Shown here: piece by piece, positions 24,699 through 38,100 of the stretch
Position numbering within the stretch: position 1 is the stretch's first letter
Layout: each line of letters starts with the position of its first letter
DNA from: Dolomedes plantarius
Taxonomy: Eukaryota > Arthropoda > Arachnida > Araneae > Dolomedidae
Direction of reading: 5' to 3'
DNA: 64,000 nt
Assembly (NCBI GenBank): GCA_907164885.2
Contig: OU015493.1
Location: forward strand, 217,174,401 to 217,238,400
Notes under the pieces: model-generated
The model's input: only the letters and a program-made list of their open reading frames with translations
Told to the model about the DNA's origin: nothing
Database searches by the model: none
Translations under genes and position numbers: made by a program

Positions 24699-25474
24699 TC
24701 TATATATATAAAACAGTTCCGTAACTGACTGACTGACATACAACGCACAGACCAAACCGCTGGACTGAAAGGGCTGAAATTTTGCATGGCGATTCTTCTT
24801 ATAGTGTAGGGGTGCACTAAGAAAGATTTTTGAAAAATTCTTAGATTTTTAAAATTAAATTTTTAAGCTGTTTTAGTAACTTTTTTTAAGTTTGCATTTA
24901 AAATAATTATTTGGGGGTTATAAAATTTATATCATGAGAAAGATCATAAAAATTCCTTTAAAATGAAATATTTTTCGAATCTTTATCTCCATTTTCTGAT
25001 TTTTGGTGAATTTTTAAAGATTAATTTTTAGAATTTAATTTATTAAATGCTGATCACGTGATTTCTTTTTCTGGTACTTTAAATAAATTTATCATCACGT
25101 GCATAACAAATAAATAGACAAAAAAAAAAAATTTTTCTTTTCTTAATGCGGCAGACGATTGGACATTATCCAAAAAAATATTAAAATACAGTACAAGATA
25201 TGTTCCTAAAACTGTACTATATTCTTTAGTATGTCCTATTAGATTTAATTTGAATATTTTCTTCTACATTATTTTGTCTATAAAAATATCCGTTACAATT
25301 TTTTTATAAATATATTTTCCATTTAAAAAATTTTTTTTTAAAAACATCAATTGCATACATTGATCGTTGTATTTATTATAAATATATTTATGCATAATTT
25401 GGCATTAATTGCATACATTGACCGTTGTATTTAATTTGAATGTACTCTGTAGCGGAATACGGATTTTCAGCTAG
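24699..25474 (+). mobile_element. non-autonomous Helitron, copy 3
   Basis: Begins TCTATATATATAAAACAGTT after host A (24698) and ends TTTTCAGCTAG at 25474 before host T. At 776 bp it is the best-preserved copy of the family by its ends. It lies between the last zinc-finger exon and the first LHPP exon, exactly in the intron whose splicing decides the fusion question. Confidence 0.8.
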
Positions 25475-25490
25475 TAATACATAGGAAGAT

Positions 25491-25823
25491 TGGTTTGGTT
25501 GAGAGCAAGCACTATAGTAATTTTTTGCTACACAAGGGCTCATTAGACCAGGACCTACAGCTTACCAAAACCGATTCTGAACATCTAAAAACATCCATGC
25601 CAATGGTGGGACCTGAACCCACAGACTCTGGTATTAAAAGCCAGTACCCTAGTCATTTAACCATCATCCAATCCAGTGGCACACCAAGGATTTAATCTTG
25701 GAGGGGGCCTAGTTGAATGGATAAAAATATTTATAATGCAAATTCATTATTCATAATGCAATTTCTATTCCTTTGGGAGGGGCCAGGGCCCCTTGGTCCA
25801 CCCCCCGGGTGCACCACTGATCC
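25491..25823 (-). mobile_element. tRNA-derived SINE split by a MITE
   Basis: Minus-strand tRNA-like head (GATGGTTAAATGACTAGGGT as A box, TGGGTTCAGGTCCCACCA as B box) with the same body as the SINE at 22906. It is flanked by a direct duplication AATACATAGGAAGA (about 25477-25490 and 25824-25837). The hAT MITE at 25674-25819 has inserted close to its 5' end. Confidence 0.8.
25674..25819. mobile_element. hAT-type MITE nested in a SINE
   Basis: Ends CAGTGGCACACCAAGG and CCCGGGTGCACCACTG, 146 bp, with 8-bp duplications ATCCAATC (25666-25673) and ATCCAATA (25820-25827). Same type as the copy at 12690, in reverse internal orientation. Confidence 0.8.
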
Positions 25824-26148
25824 AATACATAGGAAGAATAAAATAAGCCAAAACATGATTATGAATAATAAATGTGTGATTTTATTGTCATTCCATAATA
25901 CTTTGAATCTGTTTAAATATAAAAATAAAAAAACCATAAAACCCAGTTCATAATTTAAAACATGCACCAAGATGCAATTGATTAAATTCATTACTTTTTT
26001 TTCCTCTGTTAAATATTGTCAAAGTACTGCTATATTACTTGTTTTATCAGAAATTTTGGAAAACTTGAAAGGCAGAAATGCATATTTGTCAAAGTAATAT
26101 CCATAGTACCTTAGTGCTAATTAAAACAGGAACTAATTAAAAACTTAC

Positions 26149-29100
26149 TTGAACTTTAACTTTTTTTTCTTCTGATGATGATACATCATGACCATAATGA
26201 TCTGGATAAAGTTCAACATTATATTTTTTACTATTTTCATTAGCTGTGTCAGATATTGTGACTTTTAAATAAGCTGTACAAAAGTGTCCAATTTTACATG
26301 ATTTTAGTGCTCTTCTCTTAGCACCATTGCTTCTGAATTTGCCACTTCTATGACATATATATGTAACAACAGTACTACCAGAAGCTTTTTTTTTTGCTGC
26401 TTGTTTCACCCATTTAATATTACACGCTTCTTCAGCATTTTTCTTCCATGAAAGGAACTGTTGTTCAGTGTCTAATTGATTTTTTACAACTTGGAATATA
26501 AAGTTATGTTTATTTACAAGATGGTTTCTGAGTTCAGTCGTACTTTTGAATTTCTGGTTATCACAACCTTCTTCATAGCACACAGCTCCTTTAAATTCAT
26601 TAGCTAGAATAAAAACAAAATATTAATAAGCTAATGACGGTTTATCCAGAGATTATTACTAACTGCAGAGTATAGCAAAAGATATTTGATTAAAACTGTA
26701 TTTAGATATGAAATGACTGCCTCATGCATCTCAAATTCTGGATTATAAAACAGCTTTATAGCATGTAACATTCTTGAAATTAAAAGATGTTTTTAATCTT
26801 CTACGGGATGAGGGCTTTTGGAAAAACTATACACCTGCTTACCCTAGATTGAAAACTCAGAAAACATTTCTGAGTTTGTCCAAGGAATTATCCGAGAGAT
26901 TTAAGATTCCGAATGTAGATAGAGAACCTCTATTTAGACCTCCTAACTTCCGAAATCTTGTTTTTGGGGCTGATTGCCGTCTTGACCTAGTACTTCCTGT
27001 AGGTAAAAATGTTTCTATTGATTCTGAGCTAAGGATGGCTGCCCTGGCTACTATTGATGAGCGTTATCCCTCACCAACTTGGTTTCATGTATACACAGAT
27101 GGCTCTGTAGATGCCATTAGAAATGCTGGTGTAGGTGTATACTCAAAACGATTTAAGCTTGGCCAAGCTATTGGTGAATACTATAACAGCTACAATGGTG
27201 AAGTTGCAGCTGTGTATTTGGCTCTTGAGGAAATAAGCAAAAATGGTGAGAGCAATATTGTATGTTTTATCGACTCACAGGCCGCCATCAAATCACTCAC
27301 ATCAATTACACTCAGCAATATTAAATCTGTTTACCTCTGTCAGATGGCTATTAGTTCCCTTCTAGAAGAGGGTCGTCAAATCGTGCTGCAGTGGATACCC
27401 AGCCACTGTGGCATCGCTGGTAATGACTCAGTTGACAATTTGGCCAAGGCTGGTTTGAACTTACAACAGCCTTGTCCACCTTTGGAATATCATACTGTTA
27501 AAAAGCTTGTAAAGACAAATATTGCTTCCTTTCGTAAAAATATTTACAAAGATTCCACGAGAGGGAAAGCTTGGGCCTCTTTGCTAACTAAGCCTGTTCC
27601 GTGCAACCTCCACAGGGCTGTGGGCGTTGCAAACTTCCGTCTCATGACGGGACATGACTATTTGCAGAAACACCTCCACCATTTTGGTTTGACAGACTCT
27701 CCGACTTGCCCCTTGTGTGGGCTTGACAACATGACTGGTAACCACCTCTACTCTTGCCCTGGACTTATTGACGTTGCAGTTAGAAATTCTGCTGAAGATG
27801 ACTTTTCGTTTTATTCGAGATTGTATTGGGCTGCTCGACAGAGACTGATGGCTGAAAAGCCAAGGTCAGGTGTAGGATTTTAATTATAATAATAAAATAA
27901 TTTAAAAAAAAAAAATTTAAAAAAAAAAAAATTCTTGAAATGTTGCATATCTAAATTTATGAATTTATTAGGTTTATAATTTATGATGTAGCATACATAC
28001 CCCACTTAGGATAATAAAGGGAAATAAAATTAAATAAAAAAAAGAAAACCCCCCAAGAAATTACATTCAATTACAAGAATTTTTCATTCCTATCAAATTT
28101 GAAATCCACAATAACGTAAGAAAACTTACCTAATTTGTTTCTATTCTTTAATGGCATTAATATTCTAATTAAAATATCAATTAAGAAATATTCTGGTAAC
28201 TCAACCAACTCAACTAATTTATTTCAGTAAAACTTTTAATAATTTAAAACTTCATTAATGGTACTTATCTTTGAATAGCAAAGAGAGACAAACTGTTTTG
28301 TAGTCAACGAAATATCTCTTTCTAAACCGTACTAAATGAAATAGAGCCAAAATATTGTTTAATAAATGAGGCGGTGAAAGGCAAAGTGGTGTAAGTCACA
28401 TTTTCAACTTTTTTTTTAAATTTGAGGATAAAAATGTAATCTCCATGTTTAATTTATAGTGGAATTGCAAATAATTATTATTTGCAATATTATAATAATT
28501 ATTATGAATTATATATATTATAATAATAATTATGAATTATATATATTATAATAATTATATATTATAATAATAATTATGAATTATTTGTTCAATTTACAGT
28601 GGAATTTTTTTGTATTTTTTTGCAGTAAAATGCTTTGGACTTACACCACTTTGCTTTTCACCGCCTCAAAGGTCACATTAATATCAAATGAGATGACTAG
28701 AGAGATATACCGATTTTTATCAAACCAAAAGATTGCTGATGGCACTTATGAAAAAAAGGTCCATTTGTTTACAATGTGTTAAATATTTTATTTGGTTTAT
28801 TTTACACCAGTCAGCCAAAATAATTACTTCATTCCAGAACAGGTTTTCTCTGACTGTTTGCTGTCATCTAAATCCTGATTTATTTTCTAGAATCTACTGA
28901 TTCAGCATACTAATTCAAACATACAATCTTCAATTCCAAATAGGAAGGAATGTATATATATTCCTTCCTTTCTTTTTTTTTGTGGGGGTGAGGGTGTTTT
29001 TATTATAATTATTTTAAGAACTTATTCCAAACTGATAAAAGAGTAAACTAAAAGTTTAAAGCCTCAGCGACACCTCTTTATTCCTACTTTATAAGTTCCC

Positions 29101-32100
29101 CCTTTTCCCCCCCCAGCAAATAATCCAAGGACAAGTAGAACAACACGGTAGATTATGATTAATCAAATAATCATGATTACATATTACTTGAAATAAATTA
29201 TCACTTGTTTAATTCTTATAATGTATTGATAATGTTATTACATCAGAGTCTAAATCATACCACAAAAGTTTAACAAATAATTTTCTTTTTTATAAATAAT
29301 GTAAGAAATGGTTTTATTGGGTAAAAGAGATAGCCTAAAAAAAAAAAAAGTTTTAAGAGAGATATGACAGTCAATAAGCTTATACATGGCTCATTTGTAT
29401 ATATGATAAATGATCCAATCAAACTTTATTAGAAACACGAAGAAGCAAATATACAATATCAGGGTGTCTTTTAAGTTTATGAAAGCTGATTTTGTGACTT
29501 TGTACAAAAATTTCCTGAGACCTTTGGTCATGTCTGGACTAAAAGTCTGTTTGGAAGAAATGAAGAATAGTTATAGAAATTTTATAACTATAAAATTTCA
29601 GCTTAAGATTATAAAAGATGAAATTATACAATTAAAAAATTTAATAGTATCAAGATATTTTCATTTTTAAAAATACATTTTTATAAATACAGTGGTAAAA
29701 ATATCTAATAAAGTATCAAAAACTTTATAGGTACATTTTTTAATAACATTAAATATTTTTGTAAATATTTTTGTAGATTGAAATTGATTCCACCAGATAC
29801 TATAAGCTAATAATCTCTCTATTCTAAAAAAAAGTAACTCCCGCTACCGCTGTCAAAAGCTTGTCACGCTATCTCCTCCGAAACCGCTGGGGGTTTGGGG
29901 TCGACAGCGATGCCAATGGATGCAGAAAAATAGGGGACCAAAGTAAGACATGTCTCATCTTCGTCGGACTTTAAGTTTTTTTTTTAAAAAATCTTATGTT
30001 TTGTGGGAAAATATTGACTTTTTCATCTTCAGATTACGATAACTTGCCAAAAAATAATCGTAGAATTTTGATCTTTTTACAATCTAAGACTACAGACATT
30101 TCTCTTTCAAACTAGACCTCATTTGTTTAAAAATTTTTTAAAACAGACTCATATTTTCATCAAAAAATGAAACACAGTTTTTCAAGAAATATCGTCCCAT
30201 ATGTGGATGTAATATCGATGCTCCTCGAGTTTTTATCTTACAAAGAAAATATTTACATCATCTGGAAGCTGAAAGCTTTCATATTCATATAAGCTTTCAT
30301 ATCACTCATTGCAAGTCTCTATCTTAAAATTTCGATTTTTAATTGAATTTTAAAGCTCATAATTCAACAGTGATGAAAAGCCTAAGGGTGACAATAGTAA
30401 ATGGATGGAGGCTGTTACATTGCCCGAGAATCACCCCTATGTATATTGCTATTAGCCTTAACAGAGGAGCGAGCATAGCGAGTCTAGGGGCGAAACCTCT
30501 AGTGAAAATAAATTTTGGATATTTTTTCAGTTATTCCCAGTGCATACGATATGAAAGAAGTACTGAAGCAATAATTTTTTATTGATTTAAACAGAATCCT
30601 ACTTGTAACAAACAGTGGCGAAACACTAAAATAATTCTTATACTGATCATTTTCAAGAAGCAGTGGTTTCCTCATAAATTTACTTTAAAGACATTCATAC
30701 AAATTATCATTCATAAATGTTTTTTCTCCTTCTAAAATTTGAAATGCTGTTTAAAAATAGGGAGTTAATTTTGTTTACTGGCATTCTGAAAATTTTAATA
30801 AAATACTGTAAATGAAAAAAAAAATCTTCCACAGAGAGGATGCAAAAAGGCAGAAAATCACAAAAACTGCTGCTTGAGAACACTATTTTCCTGAAATATT
30901 TCTTGGAATTTTTTTTATATGCTTGCTGTCAATAAATAAAGAAATCCAAACTTAATATTGAAGATGATGCAGATAAGATCTTATGCAATTTTCAAAATTA
31001 TCATGTGAAGAATTTTACTTAAATCATAAACAGTAATTGGCTTTAAAATAACATTTAACAGAAATTTTTGCATTTTACACAAAGGAAAAAGGGGAAAAAG
31101 CATTATTTGGAACAACATGAAAGTCATCAAATAATTATAAGGTAATATTTCGCTTACTGCCATAAGAAATTTCTAACAAATTATATGTTGATAAGTCAAA
31201 TTATTTCAAATACTGATTTTATAACAATCTGTCATAAGAACCATACCAAAATACATCTAGAGTATCTGAAGTATATATATAAAAATGTATGTATGTTATA
31301 AACCAGTATAAAGTTCAAGAATCCTGCTAAAGAAAAATCTGCTACACAGATTTTTGCACCTCAGCAGAAAATTATAAAGCCTAGCCAAATATTATAAAAA
31401 ATCATTTGGCACAACATACATTTCATGGACTTGAAACTTGATGGAATTGGATTGCAATTTAAGCATGACAGGTGAAACAGGACTAATTTTTGCAATCTGT
31501 AGTACGAAATTATACACATTTTACAACTTAACTTGTCACAAGCTCTTTTGTATTCTGAAAATAGCATGCCATAAGGTATAAGTGGAAAAAAAACATGCAG
31601 AGATATTTAGATTTCATGCACAGGAAAATTCATTTTATCAGTGTAACTAGATTTTTCATAACTGATTTTTAGTTTAAATGATATTTTGGGGACTTTTGGG
31701 TCCTATTCACTGATTTCTCGGCTTTCAGAACTTCTGTGACTGGCAAAGACCAAGAATGTACATTATGAAAGTATATTTTAGAACAAAAATAAAGCTTTTT
31801 TATTTACTTAAAGCATCAGGAAGTTTCTTTCTAGCTGGAATACGATGAACTCTGAATATATGGCGAGAGAGATTAGTTCTTGAAGGATAAACACGATCAC
31901 AGTATTGACATAAATGACGTTCTTCAACAGAAGTAGAAGAAATTCTAAAAGAAATACATTTATCAACAATTAATTAATCAATATTGATGGATTCATAAAT
32001 ATGCAATACTTGACAAACATTAAATTTTGTTACACTCTGCTATAGAAACATAACACCACAACAACACTTAATTTATGAGATACTTACATTTACCTAATCC

Positions 32101-35100
32101 TTAATTTTTCTCCTTACAAGCTGATTTTTACTGGATTATTCAGATAAATCGTAAAAACCAACTATAATGTTATATGTATGTATCAGCCCTATTAGACATT
32201 ATGCTACATTCATGATCTATAATCAGCTTAACTCAATGCAAGTAGTTTGTGCTGAAAAAGGTAATGTCTTCACCTGTATCAATATATGTATTTCATATTC
32301 TATTTAATTGCATGGTAATTGAATAATATTTAGAACTTGTGAGCAATATGAAAGTTTAAATTTCCATTTATCCCTTTCCGGCATGGTGGGAATAAAAGAG
32401 TCCCACCTAATTAAACTCTTTTTTCCTTAAATTCTATTCACTTGAGCTGTATTTCAAATATAGAATACAATTGGTTTTTAGTTATAGTTTTAGGTTGTAA
32501 ATGGCAGAACATAACAAGGTTCTTCATTTTTGTATGAAAATTGGCTAAAGTAATCGGTAAAAAGTGTTTTTAGGACTGCTCATTTTTTGAAGGATTTTGA
32601 AAATATTTATGTATGTAAAATGTTCTTAACTACATTTTTCATTGATTAAACTTATTTTCTAAACAAAAAAATATATCATTTATAATATTTTTTAACGTTT
32701 ATTTTTCACTTGAATTACGTGGGACTAAAAGAGTTCCGCCACACACTTGAGATTTTCACAGATAGATGGCAGCACTGCAATTTTCCATTGTTTAGAATTA
32801 ATTATTCCTTTTTTCCGTTAATTTTGGTTAGTTTTTCAGCCATTTTAGTATCAGGTGCCTTTATTTAGAGGCTGTCACTGATACTAAGATATAGCAATAG
32901 TTGGTGAACAGCAGATGTCTCCCAGGAACCTTTGTCCTCACAGGACAAAGGAGTTGTATAAAAAGTACCTCAAGAAATTGCTTCCAAGAAAAGCGATTGT
33001 ACGACATTGTGGGTGGTCTAGTTAGAAATTCTAATGAGACAGGTGTAAACCTCGACGATTGCTGAAAGCCAAGGCAATATATTGACAATCGAGATCTGGG
33101 AAAGCCAGAATTTTCCATTCAGAACAGGAATTTTTTTAAAATAGATAATTTTAAATAATTGTTATTATATATAAATATGTGTAATAAATATCAAAAATTT
33201 ATTTTAAAGCAATTGTTGATGATATTTTATTGTATATATCTTATTTTCATTGATTGATATTATATACTGCAAAACTATTGTAATATCCACTAAAGGTGTA
33301 GGGAATGTCTTTGTTGCATGGTGGGACAGACGGTATCCCACCTACATTCCCCTGCAAAAATAAAAAAAGCAGAAATTTTTTGGATGACATAAAATATCTA
33401 TGTAAGTGCATCTGATCCTTTATACAACATTTTTTCCAAATTACAGTTGTATTTTAATATAGCGTGTCGCAAAGGGTTAAAGTAGATATACAAATTTTAA
33501 CAAAAAAGTACCTGAAACTTGTTCTATCTAATTTACTTGAAAAGCCAACAACACAGCAAAGAATTAGCATGATTACATACTAATAAATAAAATTTATATT
33601 AGAACATATTAAATTAGTTTTATATTTCTTTCCAAACCCTTGTAACACAAAATACCTTGGTCTAGAAGAATGAAACACATTGTATAATTGATATACATTA
33701 TATAGCAATCATTGAATGATACACACTGTATAATAACATTGTATTATAAGGTTATAGAACTCTCAAGATCAGTTATGATAATATTAATCTCATTTTTAAG
33801 ATAAAACATCCTAATAATGTAAGTAAGAAGGATGATGTACAGTAAAATAAAAAGTCATTCAATTTTATGGAATACAGACGGAAATCTGAAAATTATATGT
33901 TTCTTCCTCTTAATGAAGCAAGGTCAGAGAAATATTTCAATTTTTTGCCGAGATGCAAAACTTACTACAGTAAAATTAGAAAACAATCATCAGGAAGATC
34001 TTCTAGCCAAAAAATTTAAAATTTCAACAAATATCAACAAATTTTTTTCAGGTTTTGCTCCCCATAATTTTCAAGCAGTTTACAAGCGAGTTTTTATATG
34101 AGTAATTAACATTCTAAAACAGAAATAATAGATAAAGAGGTTTTACTGAAGACATCTCAGTATGAAATTATATTGAACTTACAGTTTGCCATTAACATTT
34201 CTTGATGGTTTTTAATATACAAAATGAACAAAATACTTCAGAATCTAGGATACAAAAAAGAATGCAGATAGACATAAGCAAACCAGAAAGAAAGTAAGAT
34301 AAAAAATAAAAAAAAAACTCTATAATATCTAATAACAAAATTTGAGTTCCCTAATGGAACAGCTGTGTCAGACGCACCCCGTTGGTGAAAAGTTCACCAA
34401 AAATTTTTGCCGCCAACTTTTCCTGTTTTCCCAGACCTGTTAGGCTTAAGTGTAAAATAAAACAAAAACATCAATGGCGAACCAGAAAGAACAAATAAGT
34501 GTAAAGCAAACTTACTGTTGGCTGTATGAAACTTGTAGGAGCACACGGGATCTTCGATTCACTCTGTTATGCATCAGTCCAAAAACATTACAGAAATCCT
34601 CACCCGCTGGTTTGTAGCAGTCAATAACACACCTTCTGCTGGCTATAGTGGTCAGTAAAACAAACCTTTCGCTGTCTATATTAAGTAGTAGGCGTAAACG
34701 CCAATTCTCCATACAAAATCCTTTTACACACCTGTTTTCCATAAAATACATCTTAAACAACCACCTCAATTCAATCATGTCACTCATTTTGCCACAAACT
34801 ACACTCTAGAAGATACAAAATAACATTTAACTTCAAGTGCCGCATTTAAAATCAACCACCACATTATCAAAAACTGAAATGCACAAATGCATAAAAGCAA
34901 GCAACAAGCAAGTCCATCAAACGACATCTAAGTTAACCATTCAAATTAACAGTAAATTTCAAATAAACCACTAAAAACCTCATTTAGCCAATAAATTTGG
35001 AAGATTACAAAATAGCAATGACACATGCACAAGAAAAAAGCACAGTAGAAATAACCCGAAAAATACAAAACATTAATCAACGCTTTTAACAGAAATTTTA

Positions 35101-38100
35101 AATTCCTCCCACTTTATATCCCTAACAACCCTAACAGTATGCCTATGTCTCAAAAATCTAATACTATCCAAAATATGTCATTGAAATTTCATAACAACAT
35201 GGCTGCCATAATAAACCACATAATAAACAAGCAATGGCCACAAGCCCACACGACTAAATGGACAAACTGGGTTGCCACAAAAAACAAAATCTTGCCTAAA
35301 TCGTATGGTTACCACACCATACACAAAATCACCAAATTCGACAGGGGGGGTGCTTCTGACGCATCTGTACTGTGCTGTTAACACTAAATTTAGATATTAG
35401 ACAATTAAATTAGTTCATTTAAAGTCCCGGATACTTACAGTAATACATTCATATACACACACACACATATATATAGATATATTTAAACTGTTAACTGTTT
35501 GTGTTACCAGTTTCACACATAAAAATATAAATCTGTACCGTGCTGTTAATACTAAAATTAAAAATTAGACAGTTAAAATATAGTTTATTTTAATATAGTT
35601 CAATATAGTTTATGTGATACAACGCTTTAAAGAAGAAAATTGGATCGAAAACAAGATAAGAAAGGTCGTCCGGAAAAGTTAACAAAACGTGATCAGAGAT
35701 TTAAAATTAGAAAATTTGGGAAAAGTCCACGTTTGAGTACTGTAAAAGTTTCTGTAGAATTCAATGAAACATTTTCTACTACAATTTCACCTGAAACTGT
35801 TCGACGAGTTCTCAGAGCAGCTGGATTACATGAGCATTCTGCTCGTAAAAAATATTTTGTGAGTGAGAAAAACAGAAAGCCTAGGCTTTCCTTCGCACTA
35901 TCAATGATAAATAAGCCCCAAACGTATTGGAATAATGTCTTATTTGTCGATGAAAGCAAGTTTAACATTTTTGGTTCCAATGGGCATATAATTGTATGGA
36001 GAACAAAAAATGAGGAACTTAATCCCAAGAACTTAGTAGGAACAGTTAAGCATGGCGGTGGAGGTGTCCTTGTGTGGGGGTGCATGTCAGCATCAGGACT
36101 AGGTAATTTGGTATTTATTGATGGCATAATGAATTACGCTGTTTATATAAATATTTTAAGAGACAATTTAAAATTATCAGCTCAAAATTTGGGTATTGGA
36201 AACAACTTTGTCTTTTATCAAGATAACGATCCTAAGAACACGGCTCTCAACGTTGGCCTCTGGTGTCTCTATAATTGTCCACAAATTTTGAAAACACCAT
36301 CTCAATCGCCAGATTTAAACCCAATAGAACATATTTGGAGAGAACTGGAGGTTCGAGTATGAAAACACGACATTCATATGAAAAGCAAACTAAAAACAAT
36401 TATGATGGAAGAATGGATGAACATTGATGCAGAAATTACAAAAGAACTAGTGCAATCTATTCCCAGATGTTTAAAAGCTGTTGTGGATACTAAAGGATAT
36501 CCTACTAAATATTAATTTAATGAAAAATTAGAATATTTACTAATATGTAGAGATTTTTTACAAGTGTACGTTGACTTTTGTAAGATAAAGTTTTACTATG
36601 TTTTAAAAATATTTCATGTAGTTTTGTTAAGAATAGATTATAGATCTTATTATTAAATACCCATTCTGAAATATTCATTTTAATTAATGGATAGACCCCT
36701 ATGCCCTTGAAAATCGTAAGTGTACGAACACTTTTGGGAGCCACTGTAGATATATTTAAACTGTTAACTGTTTGTGTTACCAGTTTCACACATAAAAATA
36801 TAAATCTGTACCATGCTATTGATACTAAATTTAAAAATTAGACAGTTAAAATATAGTTTATTTAAAGTCCCAGATACTGCGTAATACATTCATATATATA
36901 TATACATATTTAAACTGTTAACTGTCTGTTTACCAGTTTCACACATAAAAATATAAAAGAAATTACAAATGATTTTATAGTTAAAGAGTATCTTTAATTA
37001 GTTATTTTCACATTCTTATTAAATATAAGCTTGAAATTTAGAGCTTAAGATACATGAAAATAATTCTAAAATTTTACTCTGCAAGCTCAATTTTTAAAAT
37101 TTTCTCAATACATTCTTTAAAAAAAAAAAAAAAAAAAACTATAATTACTTTTCTCCATTAGTTTCTGGTGGACTATCAGGGTTTTCATGCAAGATATTAT
37201 TATCTTGAAATGCTAGAGGCTGAAGATTACTCTTATCAATCACACGTTGATACATATTAGCCAAAACAGGTGGCTGTGAACTAGAGAAAAAGAAAGATTT
37301 TTAAAACTATACACTCAAATAATCAAAATATCTGATTTTAATTAATCAAGATCAAACATTTACATAGAGATAATTATACAAAATTACTATATTCATAAAT
37401 GCTGACAGACTAAAATTTCTAAACTGAAAACAGTCCATTCATAAATGTGAAGCTTTTTGAGATTTTTAATGATTTAAATTTATTAAAAACAAAGTGCGAA
37501 TATAATTAAAATTTTTTTGAAGACAATAAAAAAATTCTTTAATGTAACATTTGATATTCTTGCAGATAATCCAATAATTTTCATGATAAATGCAAAATTT
37601 GTTGTAAAAATTTCATCAATTGACAGAAAAATATGAACTTCCAGTTTATTCATGAACACTTTATCCAAAGCATACAAATGCAAATAAGCTAAAGGTAGAT
37701 CCTTCAGTTACCATCAGAACTTTAAGGAAGATTTTACTTATTTTTCATAAATTCACAAATGGAACTTGCAGAAGATACATAAAGGGAACACACAGCTTCT
37801 TAATATCCATAATAAAAGCCAAGATCTTTGTTTTTATAATGGATATAAAATTGTTTTTTATAATGGAGTAGCTGTCTGCAGATGCATTCCTGTTACATAT
37901 ACACATTCTCATAAAATATTTTCTTCATAATCTTCATACATATTACACAGATAATTACATATTTATTCCTATCTAGATTTTATTACTTTCTAATTAACAA
38001 AAATTAATATTTTTATAAATTTTAATACTAAACTTTTAGCCTCAAAAATATTAAACAGATGTTTTAATATAACCAAAGTTTTAAGTTGCACTCGAACAAC

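Noticed and set aside
25717..25991. ORFs on both strands with Gly/Pro-rich stretches
   Set aside because: They lie across the hAT MITE and its flank; the Gly/Pro runs are its GC-rich ends.
26149..26586. Reading the 148-codon minus-strand ORF as a single-exon gene starting at its first codon
   Set aside because: The first codon is GTG, the frame continues upstream to a good acceptor at 26604, and a GTAAGT donor cuts it before its stop. It is an internal exon.
35693..36127. 144-codon minus-strand ORF
   Set aside because: Antisense shadow of the Tc1 transposase.
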